This document shows, in pieces, positions 42,947 to 52,332 of a stretch of 64,000 nt of DNA (positions are counted from its first letter, which is position 1; the number at the start of each line of letters is the position of its first letter). A model generated the notes under the pieces. The model searched no databases, was not told the DNA's origin, and saw only the letters and a list, made by a program, of their open reading frames with translations. The translations under genes were made by a program, and so were the position numbers. The stretch spans positions 1 to 64,000 of the forward strand of contig DATMXP010000001.1 of assembly GCA_035561515.1 (NCBI GenBank), given 5' to 3'. Source of the DNA: Terriglobales bacterium (GTDB lineage: Bacteria; Acidobacteriota; Terriglobia; Terriglobales; Acidobacteriaceae).

Positions 42947-43630
42947 GTGAGCCAGTTAACAGTATTGATCTTCACGGACGACCCGGAATTCGCGCACATG
43001 ATCGTGGCGCGGTGGCAGACGGAGCGTACGGTACCGAGCTTCCTGATCAGCAGCGAAGCCACGTGGGAGAAGGACAAGGGAATCGACGTCGACCTGGCGA
43101 TTGTGGGTCCACTGGAAAGCGACAACCCGGTGGAAGCGCTGAAGCGGATCGAGTATGGGTTCCGTCCGACGCTGTACGTGGCGTCGCGGGTGGCGAATGC
43201 GGTGAGCGTGAAGGCCGCGCATCCGCGGGTGCTGGTGCTGAACGACTACGAAGGCTGGGTGAACGCCGTGGTGCTTCTTGCGGGAGAAGCGCTGCGCCGG
43301 GTGGATGCAACGATTCGGGCGAAGAAGGCGGAGCAGAGCGTGTCGGCGGCACAAAGGCACGCGATGCTGGGCCGGTACATGCTCGACATGCGGCACAGCC
43401 TGAACAATGCGTTGACGTCGATTATGGGGAATTCCGAACTGCTGCTGCTGGAGCCGGGGAAGGTGTCGGCGGACGTGCGGGAGCAGATCGAGACGATCCA
43501 TAGCATGTCGATGCGGGTGCACGAGATCATCCAGAGATTCACGTCGCTGGAGACGGAGATGAGCTTTGCGGACAGGCAGTCTCAGCATGAGATGCCGGTA
43601 GGGATGCACAGCTTCGTGAGTGGCGACTGA
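42947..43630 (+). CDS. orphan pseudo-receiver plus histidine-kinase dimerisation domain, no ATPase domain
   Basis: A 227-residue protein. Residues 1-115 resemble a receiver in which the Asp position is Gly (VDLAIVGPLES). Residues 128-205 look like a kinase dimerisation/phospho-acceptor domain with His150 in MRHSLNNALTSIMGNSELLL. The ATP-binding domain is missing. It may be a phosphotransfer or scaffold protein served by the CheA of the same cluster. GTG 42947 is chosen because GGAG lies 7 bases ahead. It is the first gene of the chemosensory run. Confidence 0.65.
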   Translation: MSQLTVLIFTDDPEFAHMIVARWQTERTVPSFLISSEATWEKDKGIDVDLAIVGPLESDNPVEALKRIEYGFRPTLYVASRVANAVSVKAAHPRVLVLNDYEGWVNAVVLLAGEALRRVDATIRAKKAEQSVSAAQRHAMLGRYMLDMRHSLNNALTSIMGNSELLLLEPGKVSADVREQIETIHSMSMRVHEIIQRFTSLETEMSFADRQSQHEMPVGMHSFVSGD

Positions 43631-43748
43631 AACTGAGACGAATAACGTAAACGTTTGAAAACAAAGTGGATTTAGTTGAGACAAAAGACAGGGCGAGGCT
43701 GTGGATTGGTGGGGTGATTGCACCTTGTCTCAGGTTTGAGGTTAAACG

Positions 43749-44114
43749 GTGTCGCTGAAGAAGGTATTGATCGTCGATGACTCGCTGGCCGAGACCCGGT
43801 TGATGCAATCGGTGCTCGAGCAGGCCGGCTACTGGCCGGTGGCATTGAACGATCCAACGCGACTGGAACAGATGTTGGAGATGGAGCATCCGGGATTGAT
43901 TCTGCTGGATGTGGTGATGCCGAACCGAAACGGCTTCCAGGCGTGCCGCGATCTGAAAAACCACGAAGAGTTCAGCAGGATTCCGATTGTGTTCGTTACG
44001 TCGAAGAACACACCAAGCGACAAATTCTGGGCAGAGCGCCAGGGTGGCGATGGATTCATCGGCAAGCCATTCACGGCGCAGGAACTGATTTCTGAAGTAC
44101 GCAAGTTTTTGTAA
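43749..44114 (+). CDS. CheY-like single-domain response regulator
   Basis: A 121-residue receiver with all key residues: acidic pair in VLIVDDS, phospho-acceptor Asp in LILLDVVMPNRNG, Thr/Ser in FVTSK and Lys in GKPF. It is of the PilG/PilH kind, without output domain. The start is GTG. It lies 118 bp after the dimerisation protein and 3 bp before cheW, so it is likely co-transcribed and a phosphate target of the cluster's CheA. Confidence 0.9.
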   Translation: MSLKKVLIVDDSLAETRLMQSVLEQAGYWPVALNDPTRLEQMLEMEHPGLILLDVVMPNRNGFQACRDLKNHEEFSRIPIVFVTSKNTPSDKFWAERQGGDGFIGKPFTAQELISEVRKFL

Positions 44115-44117
44115 GCG

Positions 44118-44624
44118 ATGACGCAGGATCCACAACTCGAAGCGAACGCGCCGGACGGAGGAGAAGTTGCCGTCGCAGAACAACTGCCGGAACGGCAGTA
44201 CTGCGTGTTTCGGTCGGGAAGAGAACGCTATTGCCTGGCGGTGCTGGACACGGAAGAAGTGGTGGAGTGGCCGTTGGTGACGAGGATCCCGCTGGCTCCG
44301 GCGTTCCTGATGGGAGTGTTCAACCTGCGCGGGAAGATTGTGCCGGTGATTGATATCGCGTTCACGGAAGGGCATCGGGCGGACCTGACGCCGAAGCACG
44401 TGGTGGTGGCGCAGCTTCCGGCGAATGACGAACGTGACGAGATCAGGATTGGGATTGCGTCCGATGAAGTGATTGGGACGTATACGACGACGGAGCCGTT
44501 GTTGGTGGATGAGGCTCCGCAGGAAGTTCCGCACTGCTGCGGGATGTTGAGATTTGAAGATCGGTTGGCGCTGGCGCTGGATCTGAAGCTGGTGGTTGAG
44601 AGCTTTCCGGTGCCGACAATTTAG
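44118..44624 (+). CDS. CheW-like coupling protein (first of three)
   Basis: A 168-residue CheW-domain protein with FRSGRERYCLAVLDTEEVVEW at the start and the core FLMGVFNLRGKIVPVIDI, the classic CheW signature. It would link the chemoreceptor to CheA. It starts 3 bp after the CheY gene and precedes the receptor gene by 75 bp. Three CheW genes in the cluster suggest different couplers, as in PilI/ChpC systems. Confidence 0.9.
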   Translation: MTQDPQLEANAPDGGEVAVAEQLPERQYCVFRSGRERYCLAVLDTEEVVEWPLVTRIPLAPAFLMGVFNLRGKIVPVIDIAFTEGHRADLTPKHVVVAQLPANDERDEIRIGIASDEVIGTYTTTEPLLVDEAPQEVPHCCGMLRFEDRLALALDLKLVVESFPVPTI

Positions 44625-44699
44625 TAGTGAGTGGTTGGGAGTCAGTAGTCAGGAATTTTGGGGCTGGCGAGTTGGTTGGGCCAGCTACCGGAGGAAGTC

Positions 44700-46142
44700 A
44701 TGAAAGGTCGGTTGAGTTCGACCGTATGGGTTGTGCTGGCGTTGAGCCTGGGCGTGATGGCCCTGGCGTACAGCGCGGGCGCGAAATCAGGTGGCGTTGG
44801 CTTGCTGGAAGGCTTCGGCACGGCGGGTGGTCCGATGTTGGTATTCGCCGGGCTGCTGGCGATTGGGGCGGGCCTTTGCGCGATGTTCGTGGGCGGCGGG
44901 GGATCGAATTCGCACCTGGAATCGTTTGCCGAAAAGCTGGCGGCGGGACAGTTCGATTCGCGGCTCGAGAGCTCGGGTCCGCTGTCGGAGAGCCTGAACC
45001 GCGTAGCCGAAAGGCTGCAGCGGTCGACCCGCGACCAGGCGGCACAGGAGTCGTTGCAGAGGAGCGTGACGGAGTTCCTGACGATTGTGAGCCAGATCGC
45101 CCGCGGTGACCTGACGCTGCGCGGGAAGGTGACGAACGACGCGCTGGGCAACGTGGTGGACTCGGTCAACTACATGCTCGACAACTTCACGAAGGTGCTG
45201 GAGCGCGTGCGGAAGGCGGCTATCGACGTCCAGACGAGCGCGAGCGACATTCTGATTTCGTCGGAAGAGATGGCGAGCGGTGCGAACCAGCAGGACCAGG
45301 AAATTACGAATACGTCTTCGGCGGTGGAAGAGCTGACGGTGTCGATGAAGCAGGTGTCGAACAACGCGGAAGCCAGTGCCGAGGCGGCACGGCGCGCGTT
45401 GGATGCGGCGGAGCAGGGCAACCGCTCGGTGCGCGACACGCTGGAAGGCATGCAGAGGATTCGCGCGTCGGTGCAGGCGACGGCGAAGAAGATCAAGTCG
45501 CTGGGCGACCGGTCGCTGGAGATTTCCGACATCGTGAAAGTGATCAACGACATTACAGAGCAAACGAACCTGTTGGCTCTGAACGCCGCAATCGAAGCCG
45601 CGCGAGCCGGTGAAGCCGGCCGCGGTTTCGCGGTGGTCGCGGATGAAGTCCGTAAGCTGGCGGAACACTCGCGGACGGCGACGAAGGATATTTCGGCGTT
45701 GATCAAGTCCATCCAGGCGGAAACGAATGAGGCCGTCGTGGTGATGGAAGAAGGCACGAAGGAAGTGGAAGTCGGAGCAAGGCTGGCGGATCAGGCCGGT
45801 AAGGCGCTGGAAGCGATTTCGAGCGTGGTACGGCAGTCGGCAGAACTGGTGCAGGAGATTTCGTTGGCGTCGAAGCAGCAGGTGCGTGGCACGGAAGGCG
45901 TCGCAAACGCGATGCAGATTATCTCGGCCATCACGCGGCAGACGTCGCAGGGAACAAGGCAGACGGCCCGCACGGTGGAGCAGATGGTGAAGCTCTCCGA
46001 GCAACTGAACGAAGCGCTGTCGCAGTTCAAGGTCTCGACCAACGGCGCGACTCCCGCGGCGGCAGCAGTGGCCGTAGGCGGGCGCGAGTTGGTTGCAGCC
46101 GGAGCTGTGAAGCAAGGAAATGGAAACGGAAGCCGCTATTAA
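44700..46142 (+). CDS. methyl-accepting chemotaxis protein without periplasmic sensor domain
   Basis: A 480-residue chemoreceptor. Two membrane spans (about 8-25 and 44-63) are separated by only about 18 residues, so there is no ectodomain. A HAMP-like segment ([11 protein letters not shown]) follows, then a long coiled coil whose hairpin tip is [20 protein letters not shown] with [18 protein letters not shown], the universal CheA/CheW contact. GGAGG precedes ATG 44700. The input may be a membrane state, another protein or a cytoplasmic cue. PilJ-like role inferred from its neighbours. Confidence 0.9.
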   Translation: MKGRLSSTVWVVLALSLGVMALAYSAGAKSGGVGLLEGFGTAGGPMLVFAGLLAIGAGLCAMFVGGGGSNSHLESFAEKLAAGQFDSRLESSGPLSESLNRVAERLQRSTRDQAAQESLQRSVTEFLTIVSQIARGDLTLRGKVTNDALGNVVDSVNYMLDNFTKVLERVRKAAIDVQTSASDILISSEEMASGANQQDQEITNTSSAVEELTVSMKQVSNNAEASAEAARRALDAAEQGNRSVRDTLEGMQRIRASVQATAKKIKSLGDRSLEISDIVKVINDITEQTNLLALNAAIEAARAGEAGRGFAVVADEVRKLAEHSRTATKDISALIKSIQAETNEAVVVMEEGTKEVEVGARLADQAGKALEAISSVVRQSAELVQEISLASKQQVRGTEGVANAMQIISAITRQTSQGTRQTARTVEQMVKLSEQLNEALSQFKVSTNGATPAAAAVAVGGRELVAAGAVKQGNGNGSRY

Positions 46143-46158
46143 CTTGCAGTGACGTTGG

Positions 46159-47055
46159 ATGGCCATGAGTGTTGTGACCAATTTCGATATGGGTTCGAAC
46201 CTGACCGAGCATGAGTTGGGTGAGATCGCCGCGCTGGTGGAGAAGAGGTCGGGAATCCTGTTTGACGAATCGCGCGAGCGGTTCTTCTCGACACGGGTTA
46301 AGGAACACTTTCTTTCGAAGCGCCTGGCGCGGGGCAGCGACCTGGTGCGGGTAATCAAGAGTTCCAACGTGGAATACGAGTCGCTGCTGGAGCGGTTGCT
46401 CACGCAGGAGACGTCGTTCTTCCGGTATCCGGATGTATTCGACGCGATGGAAAAGAAGGTCTTGCCGGAACTTCACGTGAAGAAGTTCTGGGAGAACCCC
46501 CGAAACCTGCGCCTGTGGTGCGCGGGATGTTCGACGGGGGAAGAGGCGTATTCGATCGCGATCACGGTGGCGGAGTCGCTGGACTTCGCGGAAGCGTGGA
46601 ATATCCAGCTTCTCGCCAGCGATATCAGCCGGAAGGCGTTGCAACATGCGGAGCGTGGCGTTTATTCGCGACGCGCATTAGGCGAGTTGCAGCCAAAGCA
46701 GATCGAAACATGTTTCGCGAAAGTCGGCGACCAGTTCATGGTGAAGCCGCGCCTGCGGAACCTGGTGACGTTCCAGCAGATGAACCTGGTGGAGACAACC
46801 TATATAGGTCGATTCGACGCGATCTTCTGCATGAACGTGCTGATTTATTTCTCGGAAGAGAAGCGGCGCGAGGTGATCCAAAGGCTGTATGAAGCGCTGG
46901 ATCCGGGCGGGTACCTGTTCCTGGGCCACGCCGATTACCTCGGCAATGCGGGAGTAAAGCTGGAAACAATCGTTCACAAAGACGTGCGACTGTACCGCAA
47001 ACCGATACAGAGTTCGAGGTACAGCAGCGCGAGTTCAGGAGAAGAGCAACAGTGA
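46159..47055 (+). CDS. cheR: chemoreceptor glutamate methyltransferase CheR
   Basis: A 298-residue enzyme that methylates receptor glutamates with S-adenosylmethionine. The N-terminal helical domain (FDESRERFFSTRVKEHF) and the SAM-binding LWCAGCSTGEEAYSIA are intact, followed by ASDISRKAL and CMNVLIYF. No C-terminal receptor-tether repeats are seen. Its stop overlaps the GTG start of cheA by 4 bp, and it starts 16 bp after the receptor gene. Together with CheB it gives the system adaptation. Confidence 0.95.
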   Translation: MAMSVVTNFDMGSNLTEHELGEIAALVEKRSGILFDESRERFFSTRVKEHFLSKRLARGSDLVRVIKSSNVEYESLLERLLTQETSFFRYPDVFDAMEKKVLPELHVKKFWENPRNLRLWCAGCSTGEEAYSIAITVAESLDFAEAWNIQLLASDISRKALQHAERGVYSRRALGELQPKQIETCFAKVGDQFMVKPRLRNLVTFQQMNLVETTYIGRFDAIFCMNVLIYFSEEKRREVIQRLYEALDPGGYLFLGHADYLGNAGVKLETIVHKDVRLYRKPIQSSRYSSASSGEEQQ

Positions 47056-50000
47056 GTTCGGCCGGACCGGACATGAGCGAAGTCTTCCTGCTGGAAGCAT
47101 CGGAACACCTGCAATTTTTGCGCGAGTACTCGAGCATCTTGCAGGATCCGTACCCAGCGGCGGAAGACCTGGAGCGTCTGTACGTCGCTGCCCACACACT
47201 GGTGGGCTCGTCCGGACTGTATGGATTTCCACGACTGGCGGAAGTCGCGGGCAAACTGGCGCACATCTTCCAATACGTACTGAACGCGGGCATCAGCCAG
47301 GAATCGGCCAGCCCGCTGGTTGAATTTATCTACGAAGCGATCGCGACGCTCGAGTCCGACCTGCTGATGATCAGCGCGAACGGGATCGAGGCGGAAGAAG
47401 AGATCGCCGCATTCAAGCAGAAGTATCCGTTTGCGTTCTCCACCGAACCAGCGCTCGACGAGAACGCTGCGCAAGACGCGGCGTCCGCACAGGCGACCTC
47501 CGATCAACAAAGTGCGGAGGACGGAACGGTTCCAAGTCGCACCCCCGACGAAACTCGCGTCGAGCATGAAGCGCCCGCAAGCATTCCGGACCTTGAGCCG
47601 GATATGGAAGTTCCGGCGGAGGTGCTGGAGTTCTTCGTTCCGGAGGCGGAAGAACATTTACAGATCATCACCGAGTGCCTGCTGGCGCTTGAGGCAAACC
47701 CAGACCAAGAAAATATCCATCGCTTGTTCCGCGCGATGCACACGATCAAGGGATCGGCAGCACAAGTCGGGTTACAGCGAATTTCGCGGGTTGCGCACCG
47801 GGCAGAAGACCTGATTGGAAGACTGCGTGATGGCGAGTTGCAGCCGAGCGCTTCGATCATCGATATCTGCCTCGAGTCGGTGGATACGCTCAAAAAGTTC
47901 CTTTACTCGCAGTGGAACGACGAAGCGACGATGCAAACGACAGTTAAGTCGTTGCTGACGCGCATTGCGAAACTCGCGCCCGAAGAGCAGGAAGAGGGCG
48001 CAGCGCCGAAAGCGATTCCGATGGCGGCGCAAGCCGAACAGAGTGTTTCGGCTGCAGAAGAACAAGTTGCGGGGGTTTCTGGCGATTCTCCCGATCTCTC
48101 GACCACTCCCAGCCTCGATGAAAGGACCATTGAGGAAGGGGCAGCATCCACCCAACTCGAATCCGAACCGGCCGAGACACCGGAAACGGTGGTGGCCAAG
48201 AAGGCACCCACGGCAACGCCGCAGTCGAAGTCGGTTCGTATTTCCCTGGAACGCCTGGACCGCATGATGAACGCGGTGGGCGAGTTAGTCATCAACCGCA
48301 CCCGCATGCTGGGCCGTGTGGCAGAACTGGAACGACTGGCCGACGTGCTGAACTTCTCCAAGGCACGCATGAGCGACAAGATCGGCGAGTTCCAGGAGAA
48401 GTACGAGTTCAACCAGATCCCGAGTCCGCGGCAATCGCGCGGACCACAGCCGTTTACGCCTTCGTTTGGAAGCCCGTTTGGGTCGCCTGAGAGCAGCTTC
48501 GGTGGTACACGTGACCCCTTCCCATTCCGCGGGGGTTATTCGAGCTACTCGCATGGGTTCGATCCGTCGCTGGCGGAGTTCAGCGAACTGGAGATGGACC
48601 GTTACGACGAGTTCAACATCCTGTCGCGGTCGCTCACGGAGATTTCGGCTGATATCACCGAAGTCCTGAGCCAGCTTGACGGATTCGTCCGCAAGGTGGA
48701 CGGAGACATCGATGAGTTCACGAAGCTTGCGCATCGTTTGCAGGATGAAATCACCCAATCGCGCATGGTGCCTATCGGCAACCTGTACACGCGAATTGCG
48801 AGAACAGCACGCGATGCGGCCAAGGCTTCGAACAAGCTGATCGAGTTGCAACTGGAAGGCGCCGAGACCGAACTCGACAACAACATCATCCAGCAGATCG
48901 GCGATCCGCTGCTGCACCTGGTGCGGAACGCGGTTGCGCACGGCTTGGAACGTGCCGACGAGCGCTACGAAAACGGGAAGCCGGATCACGGCAACCTGTT
49001 TGTGCGCGCGTACCACCGCGGCAACCATATCTATATAGAAGTAGAAGACGACGGCCGCGGCATGGATTACGAAAAGATCCGCGCGACCGGAATCGAACTG
49101 GGCTTAATTACGGCGGACCAGGCAGCGCAGATGGACGAGCACTCGCTGCTTGAGTTGATTTTCCACCCGGGATTCTCGACGGCTCCCCGCAAGACGGAAC
49201 TTGCCGGACGGGGTGTTGGCCTCGACGTGGTGCGTGCCAATGTGGCTGCCCTCAACGGCGAGATCGAGATCGATACGCAGAAAGGCCTCGGAACCCGCTT
49301 CACGCTGAAGGTTCCGCTGACGCTGATCATTTCGCAAGCGCTGTTCGTGCGCTGCGGCGATGCGCAGTTTGCATTCCCGCTGTCGTTCGTGGAAGAGATC
49401 CGGCGGATCAGCGATGCGGAGATCGAAGAAGTTGGCGGCAAGCTGCTGACGAAGGTTCGCGATGTCGTCACCGAAGTGGTGCGACTGGATAAAGAGCTTG
49501 GGCTGCCCACGATCCAGGCGACGAATGGGTTCTATCGCCTGGTGCTGGTGAACGTCGGCGCGCGGCAGGTTGGCATCGTGGTGGAAGAGGTCCTGCGTAA
49601 GGACGAAATTGTTATCAAGAACCTCGGCGAGTATCTGCGGAACGTGAAGCTGTTCCCGGGAGCGACGATTGCGCCAGATGGCAAGCTGATCATGCTGGTC
49701 GATGTAAACCGGCTGGTTGCGGGCGAAGCGGTAGAGAAACGTCCATTGCTGCTTTCGAACGCGATTTCACGAATGTTTGCGCCAGGAGCTTTGGCGGTTG
49801 CGGCAGGCACCATACCGCCGGCTGCAATCGTGGATGTGGCACCGGAGAAAGTCATCGTGCTGGCCGACGACTCCATCAGCGTACGCAAGTTCGTGGGACG
49901 CATGTTGGAGAAAGCCGGTTATCGCGTGAAGCTGGCCTCCGACGGATTGGAAGCGCTGGAGATTGTTTCGCAGGGCGGTTGCGACCTGATTATCACCGAC

Positions 50001-50255
50001 CTGGAAATGCCGCGGACGAATGGTTACGAGTTGATGATGCACCTGCGCCAGAACCCGGCGGTGGCGGCAATTCCAGTAATGGTTGTGACGTCGCGAGCGG
50101 GCGAGAAACATCGCGACCGTGCCTTCGCGGAAGGCGCGCGCGGATTCCTGGTGAAACCGGTGCAGGAAGATCAGTTGCTTGAGGCAGTAGGAAAGTTGAT
50201 TGGCGGAGCGTCGCGACGCGCAGAGATTGCGGTAGCGGCGAATGTGAACGCGTAG
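47052..50255 (+). CDS. cheA: CheA hybrid histidine kinase with two Hpt domains and C-terminal receiver
   Basis: A 1067-residue kinase of ChpA/PilL style. Two Hpt domains carry His48 (AAHTLVGSSG) and His230 (MHTIKGSAAQ). A dimerisation segment (ISLERLDRMMNAVGELVINR) is split by a Gly/Ser/Phe-rich insert (about 455-505). The ATPase domain has LHLVRNAVAHGLE, DDGRGMD and GRGVGLDVV, then come a CheW-like domain and a receiver with Asp983 (IITDLEMP). GTG start overlaps cheR by 4 bp. The fused receiver may act as phosphate sink. Central kinase of the cluster. Confidence 0.95.
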   Translation: MSSAGPDMSEVFLLEASEHLQFLREYSSILQDPYPAAEDLERLYVAAHTLVGSSGLYGFPRLAEVAGKLAHIFQYVLNAGISQESASPLVEFIYEAIATLESDLLMISANGIEAEEEIAAFKQKYPFAFSTEPALDENAAQDAASAQATSDQQSAEDGTVPSRTPDETRVEHEAPASIPDLEPDMEVPAEVLEFFVPEAEEHLQIITECLLALEANPDQENIHRLFRAMHTIKGSAAQVGLQRISRVAHRAEDLIGRLRDGELQPSASIIDICLESVDTLKKFLYSQWNDEATMQTTVKSLLTRIAKLAPEEQEEGAAPKAIPMAAQAEQSVSAAEEQVAGVSGDSPDLSTTPSLDERTIEEGAASTQLESEPAETPETVVAKKAPTATPQSKSVRISLERLDRMMNAVGELVINRTRMLGRVAELERLADVLNFSKARMSDKIGEFQEKYEFNQIPSPRQSRGPQPFTPSFGSPFGSPESSFGGTRDPFPFRGGYSSYSHGFDPSLAEFSELEMDRYDEFNILSRSLTEISADITEVLSQLDGFVRKVDGDIDEFTKLAHRLQDEITQSRMVPIGNLYTRIARTARDAAKASNKLIELQLEGAETELDNNIIQQIGDPLLHLVRNAVAHGLERADERYENGKPDHGNLFVRAYHRGNHIYIEVEDDGRGMDYEKIRATGIELGLITADQAAQMDEHSLLELIFHPGFSTAPRKTELAGRGVGLDVVRANVAALNGEIEIDTQKGLGTRFTLKVPLTLIISQALFVRCGDAQFAFPLSFVEEIRRISDAEIEEVGGKLLTKVRDVVTEVVRLDKELGLPTIQATNGFYRLVLVNVGARQVGIVVEEVLRKDEIVIKNLGEYLRNVKLFPGATIAPDGKLIMLVDVNRLVAGEAVEKRPLLLSNAISRMFAPGALAVAAGTIPPAAIVDVAPEKVIVLADDSISVRKFVGRMLEKAGYRVKLASDGLEALEIVSQGGCDLIITDLEMPRTNGYELMMHLRQNPAVAAIPVMVVTSRAGEKHRDRAFAEGARGFLVKPVQEDQLLEAVGKLIGGASRRAEIAVAANVNA

Positions 50256-51401
50256 ATGATGCAAGCCGGACAACGCGTGCGAGTGCTGATCGTGGACGAT
50301 TCCACGTTCATGCGCAAGGTGCTGCAAAGCATTCTAGCGACGGACCCGCAGATCGAGGTGATCGGCGAAGCTCGCGATGGCAGGGAAGCGATTGCGATGA
50401 ACGAATCGCTGCGTCCGGATGTGATCAGCATGGACATCATGATGCCGCACGTAGATGGGTTGCAGGCGACAGAACAGATCATGGCGCATAACCCGCGCCC
50501 GATCGTGATTGTGAGTTCCGAAGCGAAGGAAGGCGCCGAAGCGACATTACGCTCGCTGGAGTTGGGCGCGATCGATTTTGTTCCGAAGCCGAGCAGCGGT
50601 ATCGACCTGGACATGAACAGCATTCGTGATGAGATCTGCCGGAAGCTGAAAGTAGCAGCGCGAGTGCGAGTTGTGCGAAATGCGAGGAATGCAGGCGTGG
50701 AGAAAGCACGCGGAACGTTGGCGAACAGTCCGTATGTGAAGGCAGCGCCGTCGAACGGAAACGGAAATGGCACGCAGGCGAGCACCTCGTCGGGCGGAAA
50801 CGGGTCGAGGCATCCGCTGGTGGTGATGGCGGCTTCGACGGGCGGTCCGCAGACATTGATGCAACTGGTGCCGGCGATTCCGAGAGAGTTCCCCGGATCG
50901 TTGATCCTGGTACAACACATGCCCGGCACGTTTACTACACAGTTCAGCAAGCAACTGGCCGAAGCTGCGCAGGTGCGCGTGAAGGAAGCGGAACACGGCG
51001 AAGAGTTGCAGCCGGGAACGATATATGTGTGTCCGGGATCACATCATCTGCGCGTGACCGGAAGCGGACGGATCGACTTGCATGAAGGCGAGCGGATCGA
51101 TGGATATCGTCCGTGCGCGAACGTGACGATGGAATCGGCGGCGGCATTTGCCGGCCCGATGTGCGTGGGCGTTGTGCTGACCGGAATGGGCGGGGACGGC
51201 GCGAAAGGCGTACAGGCGGTGAAGGCAAACGGCGGATACGTGATCGCACAGGATGAGAGTACTTCGGTGATCTTTGGCATGCCGGCCGAGGCCATTAAAA
51301 CTGGGGCCGTAGACCAGGTGCTGGCGATGGAGGCCATCCCGGCGGCGATTGAGAAACGGTCGATGTACCTGATGGGCGCGTCGAAAGTAGGGGCAGTGTG
51401 A
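50256..51401 (+). CDS. cheB: chemoreceptor methylesterase CheB
   Basis: A 381-residue response regulator-esterase. The receiver has Asp60 (ISMDIMMP); after an Asn/Gly-rich linker (165-185) the esterase carries the Ser194 (AASTGGPQ), His221 (QHMPGTFT) and Asp314 (GMGGDG) triad. It removes methyl groups from receptor glutamates when phosphorylated by CheA. It begins directly at the cheA stop and overlaps the next CheW gene by 4 bp. Confidence 0.95.
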   Translation: MMQAGQRVRVLIVDDSTFMRKVLQSILATDPQIEVIGEARDGREAIAMNESLRPDVISMDIMMPHVDGLQATEQIMAHNPRPIVIVSSEAKEGAEATLRSLELGAIDFVPKPSSGIDLDMNSIRDEICRKLKVAARVRVVRNARNAGVEKARGTLANSPYVKAAPSNGNGNGTQASTSSGGNGSRHPLVVMAASTGGPQTLMQLVPAIPREFPGSLILVQHMPGTFTTQFSKQLAEAAQVRVKEAEHGEELQPGTIYVCPGSHHLRVTGSGRIDLHEGERIDGYRPCANVTMESAAAFAGPMCVGVVLTGMGGDGAKGVQAVKANGGYVIAQDESTSVIFGMPAEAIKTGAVDQVLAMEAIPAAIEKRSMYLMGASKVGAV

Positions 51402-51913
51402 GATTGCATCGTCCCAATCGAAAGAGAGTGAAGACCACACCTGGGCAGCAGGTGATCCTGTTCAAGGTGGATGGCACGACCTTTGCGATTGCTGCATCGT
51501 CGGTAAATGAGATCCAGAGTTTAGAGGACCTGAAGTCGCTGGGAACGGCGGGCCGGCGATTCGGCAAAGTACATCACACGGTGGAGCGCGATGGCCGCAA
51601 ATACTGGGTGGTGGATGCGAACATCCACTTTGGCCTGTTGCCGACCCACAGTTCGCGTGTGTTGCTGCTGGCGGAGTATCCGGTGGCGGTGAAGGTCGAC
51701 GGTATCGATCGCATGACGGAGATTGCGCGAGTGCTGCCGTTGCCGCAGGCGTTTAAAGGCGATGAGTGCAGTTGGTACCTGGGGCTGACGCTGATTGAAG
51801 GACAGGTCATTCCCGTGGTGAATCCGGCGGCGTTCCTGTCGAATTTCGAACTGGGAGCGCTGGAATCCATGGTGCCAACCGGGGCGAATGAGTTTTCGGG
51901 AGCGATGGCATGA
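51398..51913 (+). CDS. CheW-like protein (second), divergent
   Basis: A 171-residue CheW-domain protein of weaker likeness: VILFKVDGTTFAIAASSVNEI at the start and YLGLTLIEGQVIPVVNP near the end in place of the usual NLRG core. GTG 51398 overlaps the cheB stop. It may be a ChpC-type alternative coupler or a CheA-binding scaffold. It overlaps the third CheW gene by 4 bp. Confidence 0.75.
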   Translation: MRLHRPNRKRVKTTPGQQVILFKVDGTTFAIAASSVNEIQSLEDLKSLGTAGRRFGKVHHTVERDGRKYWVVDANIHFGLLPTHSSRVLLLAEYPVAVKVDGIDRMTEIARVLPLPQAFKGDECSWYLGLTLIEGQVIPVVNPAAFLSNFELGALESMVPTGANEFSGAMA

Positions 51914-52332
51914 GTGCGGCGCAAGATCAGTTCGTGCTGTTTCCGCTGGGGAAGAAGCGCTTCGCGCTTCCAGCGGAGCGAGTCACGGAACTGGCGCGCA
52001 TGGATCTGCTGCATGAGTTTCCGAGCAATACGCCGCTGGTGAATGGAGTACTGGTGCGAAGGGGAGAACTGATTCCGGTATGCGATGTGGCGCAGGTGCT
52101 GGTTGGCGCCGACGCACCGGTGCGGAAGTTCTACCTGATCGCAAAGAGAAAGTTCGAGAAGGCGGAAGAGAGATCGGCGATTCCGGTGAGCGGCGATTGC
52201 GAATTGACGTCGAGCAAACTGCTGCCGCCGACCGGGAAACTGGCTACGTATGTGGCGGGATTGCTGTCGTTGCAGGAAGAGATCGTTGAGGTTATCGACC
52301 TGGAGAAGGTGATGTCGGAGGTGGCGCAATGA
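51910..52332 (+). CDS. CheW-like protein (third)
   Basis: A 140-residue CheW-domain protein: FVLFPLGKKRFALPAERVTEL opens the fold and LVNGVLVRRGELIPVCDV matches the core signature. The ATGA overlap with the preceding CheW gene and a 4-bp overlap with the following gene show tight coupling. Two consecutive CheW genes suggest a hetero-array with the single MCP. Confidence 0.85.
   Translation: MSAAQDQFVLFPLGKKRFALPAERVTELARMDLLHEFPSNTPLVNGVLVRRGELIPVCDVAQVLVGADAPVRKFYLIAKRKFEKAEERSAIPVSGDCELTSSKLLPPTGKLATYVAGLLSLQEEIVEVIDLEKVMSEVAQ

Noticed and set aside
44787..46403. 538-codon minus-strand frame
   Set aside because: Antisense to the chemoreceptor gene; Arg/His-rich translation typical of a shadow.
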